Positions 30,487-39,202 of a stretch of 41,080 nucleotides of DNA are shown here, piece after piece (positions within the stretch are counted from its first letter, which is position 1; every line of letters starts with the position of its first letter). Under the pieces are notes generated by a model, which did not search any database, was not told the origin of the DNA, and saw only the letters and a program-made list of their open reading frames with translations. The stretch is from assembly GCA_022925895.1 (NCBI GenBank), contig JAKSYS010000576.1, forward strand, positions 1 through 41,080, written 5' to 3'. A program made the position numbers and the translations under genes. This DNA comes from Fragilaria crotonensis (lineage: Eukaryota; Bacillariophyta; Fragilariophyceae; Fragilariales; Fragilariaceae).

Positions 30487-31304
30487 AGGAGGCACGTTTC
30501 CGGAGATCCTCGCTTTTCTGGATGGATATCACCCAGCAGTGATGACACTTCTGCGCTGTCAACGAATGCTTGGCTGAGCACTTTGTTATTGGACTGTATA
30601 TTGCAGCGATCTGTCCCTCCCCAGGAGGTAATTTCCACGAATGTATCTCACATAGGAAGCCTTGGCACCTATGAGTACTTCAATTCATGTAATGACTTGA
30701 TCAATGATAATCCAGAACTCGTGGAAGACGAGACGACGAGAGGACGTAAACTTGCTCGCAGTCGGAACGTCGCTCGTATTCGGCAACAAATGAAAGCTTG
30801 TTTTGGATCGCCGCGTACTCTCAACAGGCTGCTTATCCCGATTGTGTTGGGAAATCATTTTTTTGTGCTATGCCTGGACTGTTCGATCTCAACGCCGGAG
30901 TTCGTAAATGACATGACGTTTTATGATTCCCTGGTACGCCGCACACGTCAGGTTCACCCCGATGTCCTTTGCATCGTAAAGGTTGTGAATTTATTCATTC
31001 ACAATTTCATTCTACACGAGAAAAAACATGCACACCTAAGGGAAAGTGACGCGGCGCTGATTGGCAGGGTGCATTATTGCGATTGTCCCATCCAGAAGAA
31101 TGGGTTTGACTGCGGCTTGTTTGCAGTGGGTGTTGTATTACACCTCATCGAGGGCATTGATGTCACGAGAGAAACGTTTCGGCAACAAGACGTCACAAAC
31201 TGCGAAGTAGGCTGGTGACAGTATTTGGGGATGGTGCTGACTTGGGAACAACAAGTCAGGTTGTGCGTGATTGCTTTCTAAGTTGCGCGGAAGTAGCATC
31301 TTAG
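30487..31304 (+). pseudogene. MULE cargo: Ulp1-like C48 cysteine peptidase
   Basis: Ulp1/SENP peptidases remove SUMO or related modifiers. The frame is open from 30487 but has no ATG before the family's first feature, a WLSTLLLDCILQR stretch resembling the substrate-groove WLxD motif near 30570. Counting from the codon at 30583, the triad candidates are H92 (IVLGNHFFVLCLD), D115 (MTFYDSL) and C177 with the oxyanion Gln171 in PIQKNGFDCGLFAVGVV; spacing and the QxNGxDCG signature fit clan CE. A shift near 31197 leads from VTNCEVGW* into a second frame, KLRSRLVTVFGDGADLG, which stops at 31304. The catalytic core itself is intact. A missing start might mean an unseen upstream exon. It sits directly before the transposase on the same strand. 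Confidence 0.75.
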
Positions 31305-31676
31305 ACAGTTTTGGGCTGGAGGTCATTCATAAAGAACCAAAGAAGGAACGAAGGCTCAGTTCCGACAGTGATGTGAGTGCTGCTGTCCTGGTGTTGACAA
31401 CGTTGCAGGCTGAGGAGGCAGATCGTCCTGCCAGGGTGAGTAACGTTTATCGGCAAAACAGCAGACAGAGCGCAGGCGAGGATAGAGAGAGAATGAGAAT
31501 CACGACGATGACGACGACGACGACGACAGGGCTGGGGAGATGATGATGATGATGACTACGTCACCTGCGACAGCAGTGACGAGTACAGTTAATCCGATGG
31601 CAAGGAGAAGCACGATCACAGCGTCGGCACTTCCACCCTGACAGGAGAGGAAGTCGACAGAAAGCAGGGAAATTCA

Positions 31677-33607
31677 GTGGCTACAAAGGATTATGTATTG
31701 TATGACATCCTTGATGACGCGAACGTTGACTGCTTCTCAACCTTGGAAGAGGTGGTACCGTTTATTGAAAAGTATGAGGTCAGATCGGGTAATCGTTTGA
31801 GAGTGCAACGTTCCATTTGCGACCGTTTCAAACAATTTCAATGTATGGAGCACGTCGACTGTCCGTTTCGTGTGTTGATATCTAGGCGGCGATCCGACGG
31901 TATGTTCTGCGTCCGAAAGATTACGGGTATGCACAGTGAGGTGTGCCGACCTAAACAGGCAGCTGATGGGAGAAAGTGGAAGAAGAGGCGAAATGCAGTG
32001 CTTGATGATGTTATCGATCAGATAGTTCGCACGAAGAAGGGAGCTCCAACACCGGCGGACGTTGTGAAGACAGCTGCGACGAAGTCGGGGGTTGTCGTTT
32101 CGTACATGACAGCGTACAGGGCGCTACGCTTTCAAACCAGTAGCATGAGAAATGCTTCCGTGAAAAACTTCGAAATGGTCATCCCATTTTTGGAGGGCTT
32201 GAAGAAAACGAATCCTGGTTCTGTGATTGGGTATACTAGGGATGAGGAGAAGAGACTTGTCGATCTTCATGTATTTCCTGGTATCATGAATGGGTTGCTG
32301 AAGTTTGTTCGACCAGTAGTGTCGTTGGATGCTACACATTTGAGGAGCGAACACAAGGGAACTCTGTACATAGCATCAGTTCTCAGTGGGTGCAATGACA
32401 TCTTCCCCATGGGTTTATGATCTCCGCCGGAAACGAGGATGGAGCAACGTGGAAAAAGATGCTTGAATTGTTGAAAAAGCGTGTCCAATCATTGATGATC
32501 AGGGCTATGGCGACACTGACACGGATGGCGTTGTTAGGCCGCCGTTTCTTTTCATTTCAGACAGAGACAAAGGCCTGAAGGAGGCATTGAAATCGGTGTT
32601 CCCGAATAAGTACGAAATGAGCTGTGCTAGACACATCGAAGCGAATGTAACGCAGAAGTATGGAAAGCAGTGTTCGAAGTTTGTGTTCAATAGCAAATCA
32701 TTCTCAACACGAAATGCCAGCCTGTTGCTAGATGAGATTCGAAAGGTCAAGCCAGAGGCCGCCACATATTTGGAAGGCATAACGGCGTCAGGTGTTCTGT
32801 GGCAGAGTACTCAGTGGTACTCAGATTCACCGTCACCGTCACCTGCTCAGTTGCCTCCAAGGTATGGGATTGTAACTTCGAACACTTCCGAGTCGGCGAA
32901 CAGTATGTTATCGGAAGCAAGGAATCTTGGATGGCTGGAGGCTGTGAACAAAATTCTTGACATAATGACGACGAGAGTGTGTGCTTGCCGAAAGAAGTAT
33001 GCTGAACGAGATGGATCGGAGGTGGTGCCTAGAGTTGCCCAGATTCTAAAACGTAGGTGGGATGCCGCTGCGTCTATGACGGTCGATGAGTTGGAGGTGG
33101 GGTGTGGTGACTTCAAGGTGGTGGAACCAATATCGATAGTTGATGAAAATGGCGATGACAATGTGCAACGGATGGCACGATCCTATGGAGATCCAGACCG
33201 TGTCCTTGTTGTCAAACCATACTTGGAGTGGTGCAGCTGCGGGGTATGGCAAGACTTCCTGTACCCGTGTCGACATGCATGTGCAGTCTTCAGGAAATGG
33301 CAGGAAAAGGAATTCAGTTATGTTCTGAGAAGTTTGGTCCATCCATTCTACACATTTGAGTTCGTGCACAACACTTTCAAGAAGAACGTTTTCCCTGTAT
33401 GCTTGGAGACGACTGTATATGATGGTGAAACAAAGGAACCAAACGTGCCAAAACGGCAATCTGGACGACCGAAAACAAAACGATTCGCAAACGCAGTAAG
33501 TTCATTGAAAGCGAGATTCTCCTGTGAAATGTTCCATTTGTGGAAGAAGAGGGCACAACCGAAGAACTTGTCCTAGTGCACTAGTTGGTAACAATGACAA
33601 TAAGTAG
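31677..33607 (+). pseudogene. MULE transposase (MURA-like) with SWIM and CCHC zinc motifs, frameshifted
   Basis: The first frame (31677-32420) has a MuDR-type zinc-binding region with CMEHVDCPFRV and TGMHSEVC, then the first catalytic Asp in PVVSLDATHL (D218). A one-base shift near 32405 gives MISAGNEDGATWKKMLELL; another near 32475 gives the second Asp in FLFISDRDKGLKEAL; this joins the frame 32587-33576, with CARHIEANV, the catalytic Glu in SNTSESANSMLSEAR, and the SWIM finger CSCGVWQDF...CRHAC. A last shift near 33528 moves to a frame with a zinc knuckle, CSICGRRGHNRRTC, ending at 33607. The DDE triad is thus spread over three frames. Upstream in the first frame there is a TAA at about 31593 preceded by an Asp-rich run, so the true start is uncertain. 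The family call is secure. Confidence 0.9.
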
Positions 33608-33690
33608 AAGAAACGAGAACGGGTACATCATGAAGCATGCCACGATGAGATCATTGTTTATGTAAGATTGGAAATTTGCTTCAATAGGTC

Positions 33691-34170
33691 GTACAGTACC
33701 GTGACGCAGATTGTGTATGGGACTACTGTTGATCTCAGATTTGGTGCCATTTTGTTGACCATATAGATGAAGATTGAGTTGTTGTTCTGAAACAAAAGAG
33801 CAGAGAAGAATTATGACCACACTCAAAGTATGACGCTTAGTAAACGAACGACAGATGAGAAGTGAGTGATGATGATGTTCGTTGCGTATGTACGACATGG
33901 TGGAGCGATGAGTGTGAACCATCTTTGATGAATGTTACGAGATGGTGTACCATGACGTCCGTGGAGGTCGGGCATGGCAGGCGACAAAAGCGCGATATAG
34001 TAAAAAGGGGCAAAACAATGCGTGATATTGTAAATGCCTCTTTTCAAAATGCGTGATATTGTAAAATACAATTGTAAATGTAGTATATAGTAAAATACGA
34101 ATTTGTGGATAGTAAGTCATTGTACTATATTGAAAAGTGGCAAAAAAATGCGTGATATTGTAATTTCCCC
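33691..34170 (-). repeat. Right terminal inverted repeat of the MULE, 480 bp
   Basis: Reverse complement of the left TIR with four substitutions and three 2-bp indels. It holds the 16-mer in inverted orientation at 34018, 34049 and 34148. Ends with CCCC before the target duplication. Confidence 0.95.
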
Positions 34171-34179
34171 TTTACATTA
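34171..34179. repeat. Right 9-bp target site duplication of the MULE
   Basis: TTTACATTA, identical to 26630-26638. Confidence 0.92.
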
Positions 34180-34343
34180 TTCTTCACAGACCTCGTTTCG
34201 TAGGAAGTATCAGGTAGCATTGTACTTCACGAGCTCCTTATGCGCTGCCGGGCTGCCGTACTCTGGCTATCTCAGACCAATGCACAGTACGCCCCTCGTA
34301 ATACAGTACTGTACATGGTCCTTGGGCGTCTTGGTTCCCATGT

Positions 34344-36202
34344 TTGCCCAATGCGCCTGGGATATGGCGGCACGAGGAGGCAAACAGGAGACATAGTGAA
34401 GAATTGAAACAACCTGGTATCAACTCGGAAACTAGACGCCATGGACTTTATATCGATAGCGGACACCGCTTGGGTTTGCATCGTAAGCTTGCGAGTGGTA
34501 ATAGTGGAGAGGATGACGACTTTGCCGAGATTTCTGGCGGCGGCAGCGATTCACTGTCATCGGCATCAACATCGGGACAAACCCTTGGTTTGGACACATC
34601 TTCCATGCATGTTGCGCAGGATGAGATTAGTGTCCTGACTGGCGATCAAACTCGTCCTTTCTTATCTCCATCAGCGGAAGCCGAACTACTCCTTCTTGCA
34701 ACAATTTCCTTCTTTGTAAGTGCTTTTGTTGTTTTGTTTTTGTTGCTGTTCTTTGATCTTTCCTTTGCCTGAAACTCTGAATACAGTGTAGCCGGCGCAA
34801 ACAATATGCTCACCTGTTGATAACGTTCAGATGTTGCCATGGTGATCATCACGGCCATGATTGCGAAACTGTACTCAGAGTGTTTGGAGACACGTCGTGG
34901 CGAAGCACCTGCTCCACGATCATACGCGTATCGCATGGTGGATGGACAAAACGAATTAATCGAGCATGAAGAGGATGATAGCGACGGTGCTGAACAGGAC
35001 GAATACCTAGATTCAGGCGACGAGCAAGATCCAATTAATAGAATGTATCCACGAACTTTACGAGACCAGCCTTGGGTTTGACCAAGAAACCATGTCCAAG
35101 GCCCAGGTGTTGAAAGCGCCTACTGTTTTGTTCTCTCATGCTGAACATTACGTTTGTCACGTGGGGTCTCTTGCAGGAGCGCATGCTCACTCGCCGCTAT
35201 CCGCGAATAACGGGAGTACTTTACGTATTCCTATGCTCTTGTCTTTACCAACCGATTCTGGACGCTCATTATTTCAAGCCTATTTTGGATCTATCTCAAG
35301 CCGCGTCGCTCGCGCTCGACCGTCATTTACGAATACTCGTTCCCGAGCATTAGCAACATGTTGAGTTCGTGGTGCCAATATGAAGCCTTGCGATATGTGT
35401 CGTTTCCCGCAACAACTCTCTTCAAGTCGTTCAAGTTGGCACCAGTCATGGCCATGGGCAAGATTTTGGGCAACAAGACGTGTGAGTCTGCCTACGTTTT
35501 TGTGCTCGTAAACATAACTTCCCCATCGTTGCTCACAATTCCACCATCTTGCACAGACCCAACATACGACTACTTTGTTGCACTCGTCATTGGTGTTGGA
35601 ATCACTTTCTTCATGTCATCCAGTGACGATTTGAAATTCGGATACGACATTTACGGAGAAGCGAGTGCAACATGGACGGGTGTTATGCTCCTGTTCCTGT
35701 ACCTCTTTTTGATTCCTTCACATCGCAGTGGCAATCTCGCATGTTTCAGCGTCATCGTGACTTGTCCATGGTGGAGCTCATGTTTTGCCACGTCGGCCTT
35801 TTCCACTGTCCTGGCCTTTGTCACCTTGCTCCACACGAAAATTGACACCAGCACTCTCGTTCATTACCAACCACCCCGAAATTCATTTGCACTTTTCGCA
35901 TTTTCCATTTGCTCCACGATTGGTCAGATTTTCATTTTCTACACTATCAAGAACTTTGGTGCCGTCGTCTTTACCTTGATCATGACGACTCGCATTTTGT
36001 TGAGCATTGCCTTCTCGTGTATCTTGTACGGACATGAAGTTACGGGCGTTGGCTTTATGGGCCTCATGATGGTGATGGGCGCCGTTTGTACCGCATCAAG
36101 CGCAAGGCGGAGGGTCAGAAAATATTGAAATGGCAGGGTATGGACGACAATGACAAGGAGCAAGAATTGGTACAAGAATGGCATGAACATGTCGATATGT
36201 AA
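34344..36202 (+). pseudogene. SLC35B-type (PAPS) nucleotide-sugar/sulfate transporter, decayed
   Basis: SLC35B2/B3 proteins import the sulfate donor PAPS into the Golgi. The best segment is SSWCQYEALRYVSFPATTLF (about 35361), a strong match to the family, preceded in the same open frame by EYFTYSYALVFTNRFW and ending in IFIFYTIKNFGAVVFTLIMT and SIAFSCILYGHEVTGVGFMG. Other parts sit in other frames: an acidic N-terminus (34344-34715) closed by a GTAAGT donor at 34716, a MVIITAMIAKLYSECLE segment, ETSLGFDQETMSKAQ, VTWGLLQERMLTRRYPRITG, then SFTSQWQSRMFQRH near 35700 and NHPEIHLHF near 35870. The tail shifts near 36090 to KRKAEGQKILKWQG and stops at 36202. At least six shifts are needed. It ends 54 bp from the next gene, which is convergent. 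Confidence 0.82.
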
Positions 36203-36256
36203 AAAGCCAGTGTAAACGGGGTAAAAAGTCGGAATTACTTGTACTGTGTCACGTCT

Positions 36257-37171
36257 TCATTCGCTGTCGTGCTTAGAAGGTGATTCCACCCAAAGATTGT
36301 TGGCTGTCATTTTTCGTGAGTGACATTTGATTGTTGTCATGACGGACATCGTTTTCCGCAGCGAACGCAACTTCTGAACAACCGAATCATCATGTTGCTG
36401 CTTTCCATTTAGATTCTGAACTGACTCACGAAACGATCGAAAGGATTCTTTCCATGCGGACGACTTTGATTCATCCTTGCCTCCTTCATCAAGTTTGGTG
36501 AGACTGCTATTCGACAGTTTTTGAAAGGATTTGCGCCAAGAATTTCTCATTCTGTGTTCTAGATTCGTGATGGGACCCCCGTTTTGGTCGGTGTACTAGC
36601 GACAGAATCATCGCCTCCATTTCCTTTTTGCTTGCCTGATCCAAGTTCACTTGCGACAGACTCGTCATGGATGGATTCCGCCAAAACCAATAGGAACCAG
36701 TAGTAGGGTAGGGGATTTTGCCGATGCACCCGCCGCCAAACCACCGTCCTTCTCTTGCTGTGCGAGATCGGATGCGCTCTTGAAAGAATTGCGCCAATGC
36801 CAATAGTTCTTTTGCGATTGCTTCACTGCCTCGTCATTGTTCTTCGCGTCAACACCATGGGCATGTCCCACGGTACCCAAGCTAACTGTGGACAAGGTCT
36901 TTTTGATGGTTTCCGTCCATTCCCAGTAGCCTCCTCCTGGTGTCACCTTTGGCACCGAATCGGAACTCGTGTCCAATGTCTCGGGTGAAACTGCAGTTTC
37001 CTGTTTCGCCTTGCCAAGCTTGCTGAGATCAAGATTCGAAAGTGTACCCTTGACAGTCTCCTTCCAACCCCAATAGTTCGTTGGGGGAGATGCTGAAACA
37101 GGCGAAGCACTCTGTGACACCTCTTCCATCACTTCGGTCGCTGCATCGTTTTCCACGACAACCACAACCAT
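36257..37171 (-). pseudogene. Unrecognised protein with repeated YWxW...S/T motifs, frameshifted
   Basis: The ATG at 37171 starts MVVVVVENDAATEVMEE. Repeats follow with a W-x-W or W core, a short amphipathic helix and a linker: NYWGWKETVKGTLSNLDLSK, GYWEWTETIKKTLSTVSLG, NYWHWRNSFKSASDL, then, after shifts near 36720 and 36690, SYWFWR and an IHDESVASELGSG linker, and after a further shift near 36560, NSWRKSFQKLSNSS and SAWKESFRSFRESVQNL. The frame ends at 36257. That is six related units of about 35-45 residues. The first three are in one clean frame. I do not know the family. Linkers are acidic or polar, so the units may be short binding motifs. The shifts may be real or sequencing error. Confidence 0.5.
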
Positions 37172-37987
37172 TTTTATTCTGCTGGAACCGATAACTTTTT
37201 TCGATTCACTTGGATTCGTCGATGGAACACAAAGTACACTCCGAGCACTTTCTAGTAGGACGAGGATGATTAGACTACTACTCGGGTAGAGCGTCGCGAC
37301 TGCAATTAATGCTCTCAGACATGCCATGAATCTAGGTGACACCACCAGTGTAAACATGCACGCGTGCACACACCAATAATTCGTGGTACGCACCATTCCA
37401 CTCTCGGTGAGACCATATGCAGCATTTACTGCACTTTACACCATGAAGACTGAGAGCCAGTATGGCGTACTTGTATCTACCGCCACAACGTCAGTCCGAT
37501 GAACGACGCGATGTGAAAAGGTGTGATTCATTCCAATGAAGCTATCACTCATCTGCTGGAAGTTTGGCCGACAGACCGCTGATCCCGGACGGATCCGATT
37601 TAGAATGCAATGAAATGACGTCAAGCGTACAAGTGTACCTGAACATATCTTTTGGGGGTCGCGGGAAAGGTCGTGTATGCAACACATGGTACTAGTACTG
37701 CAAGGTGTGCCGGGAAAGTGTTCCAAATATCATACACCTAAACGATATGCATACTGCATACTATGATACTACACTACTCGGAGTTCCACAAAAATCTCAA
37801 AACCTCAAAACACGATACGCGGAGTATTGTAGATATTGTCAGGATAGAGTCGTCTGTCCTGCCATCCGACATGCGCGGGGACCTCACAGTTCCAGCGTAG
37901 GTAGACTAAACTGAACCACCTAGTCACTTCTACTTGTGCATGACGATTAATAGTCTTTGTTGCTACTTTAACCTCTTTTAGTTGACC
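37172..37987. other. Intergenic region upstream of copia gag
   Basis: About 816 bp. It should contain the 5' LTR and primer-binding site if the copia element is complete, but with no second LTR in the window I cannot delimit one. Confidence 0.4.
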
Positions 37988-39202
37988 ATGTCCGAGCCTT
38001 CTACTCCCTCCCAAACCGCTGGTACTGCTAGCATCACCCCAGGTGATGCTGTGAACGTGACTCCCGTTCGTTTAGTCCACCCCACGTCGCAAATCCTTGA
38101 TTTGTTCGTGGACATCCTCGATGAGGAGGAGGCGGACCGTACGAAGTTAAAGGAAGGGATCACGCTTCTTTTCAGTCAACATTGGCGTGTCCGTAAGTGG
38201 AGCGATATGAAGTTATTCACGTCTGAGGACGTCAAGACAGCTCTGGTTTCCGGCAACGGAATGCCAGAGGAGCTTTTAGCCCCTGTCGTTGTCAAAAAGG
38301 TGGGCTGTATCGTTGATTACGCCCGCATTGGCATTTTGACGCCGGATCTGACTTTGGACGTTATCATGAGTCAGCTTGATGCTTCTAAACAGAAGGCATC
38401 TCCTACTGGTTCTATCGTTGGCTCCCCTTTGCGTAAAGGTTCCGAACTCTACGACAAGAAGAACATGCCAAAGTTGAGCAAGTTCTCTGGCTTGGATGAG
38501 GATTACTTCGCGTGGAAGGACGCCACGGTGAACTCAATGGGCATTGGTGGTTTTGGTATCTTCTTGAAAGATGCGGCCGAAGTCCAAAAGTACCCGAGTG
38601 TCGGAGAGAGCGTATTTTACCTCCTCCGCACTGCGGTTCATGGGGGCCAGGCTCAATCAATTGCCCAGGCGATGGTTGACGACGACAAGCTAGATCCGGT
38701 GGCGTTGTGGGCTGATCTTGCAGCCTACTACGATACTACGATCAACCGCGCTAACGTGGTCTTGTTCGACGTCAGACGTCTTCTTAGTATTCGCTTGGAT
38801 CCTGACGTTTCCGGGTCGAGTTTTGTTTCGGACTTCCGCGACTGCCTTCAGCGTCTCAGGAAGAATAAAGCAAAACTCGCTGAAGACAAAGATACCCTCC
38901 GAGCTCTGTTATTGGTTGCGATTCAAGACGAGGCGTTCGATTCAGTTCGTGACTCCATCGTTCATCGTCCCGACAGCAGCGTGGAGGCAATCTTGACCGA
39001 AATACGTGAGCGCGAAACATCGCTCAACATCAAGGATCAAGCGTCGGGTGTTTCTGGTGACGGTGCATCTGGTACTAGACACTCGCGTCGGACCGTTTCC
39101 ACATCTGCCGGAACTCAACAGAGATCGGCAGGAGGTGAACCGGGACCGATGAACAGGAAGTGGATCATTCGAAGTTTCCAGATACTTGGAAAATCGGGAT
39201 AG
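37988..39202 (+). CDS. Copia-type (CoDi-like) retrotransposon gag
   Basis: The ATG at 37988 (MSEPSTPSQTAG) opens 404 codons with the gag layout of diatom copia elements: a helical region with LYDKKNMPKLSKFSGLDEDY and FAWKDATVNSMGIGGFGIFL at about 155-190, an RTAVHGGQAQSIAQAM segment, and LRKNKAKLAEDKDTLRALLL. It ends prematurely in a shifted frame after MNRKWIIRSFQ; coherent sequence goes on as FPDTWKIGIGASFFKLLLEWR in the next frame. Gag packages the element RNA into particles. The gene continues into pol downstream. Confidence 0.8.
   Translation: MSEPSTPSQTAGTASITPGDAVNVTPVRLVHPTSQILDLFVDILDEEEADRTKLKEGITLLFSQHWRVRKWSDMKLFTSEDVKTALVSGNGMPEELLAPVVVKKVGCIVDYARIGILTPDLTLDVIMSQLDASKQKASPTGSIVGSPLRKGSELYDKKNMPKLSKFSGLDEDYFAWKDATVNSMGIGGFGIFLKDAAEVQKYPSVGESVFYLLRTAVHGGQAQSIAQAMVDDDKLDPVALWADLAAYYDTTINRANVVLFDVRRLLSIRLDPDVSGSSFVSDFRDCLQRLRKNKAKLAEDKDTLRALLLVAIQDEAFDSVRDSIVHRPDSSVEAILTEIRERETSLNIKDQASGVSGDGASGTRHSRRTVSTSAGTQQRSAGGEPGPMNRKWIIRSFQILGKSG

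Larger units (their letters stand above)
26639..34170. mobile_element. Mutator-like element (MULE), 7,532 bp, with Ulp1-like and oxygenase-like cargo
   Basis: The boundaries follow from long terminal inverted repeats starting GGGGAAATTACAATATCACG and a flanking perfect 9-bp duplication. Order inside: left TIR; oxygenase-like gene on the minus strand; central spacer with repeated motifs; Ulp1-like peptidase and SWIM-finger DDE transposase on the plus strand; right TIR. MULEs with Ulp1-like genes are known from plants (the KI/Kaonashi type). A third gene with an HxD...H pattern is not part of the classical MULE set. The TIRs differ by four substitutions and three 2-bp indels, so insertion is recent, yet all three internal genes carry frameshifts. 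This copy probably needs transposase in trans, if the shifts are real. Confidence 0.93.

Noticed and set aside
31677-33607. Programmed frameshifting of the transposase
   Set aside because: Three shifts at sites without a common slippery heptamer or visible downstream structure; decay or sequence error is simpler.
37172-37987. 5' LTR of the copia element
   Set aside because: There is no second LTR in the window and no clear primer-binding site, so borders cannot be supported.
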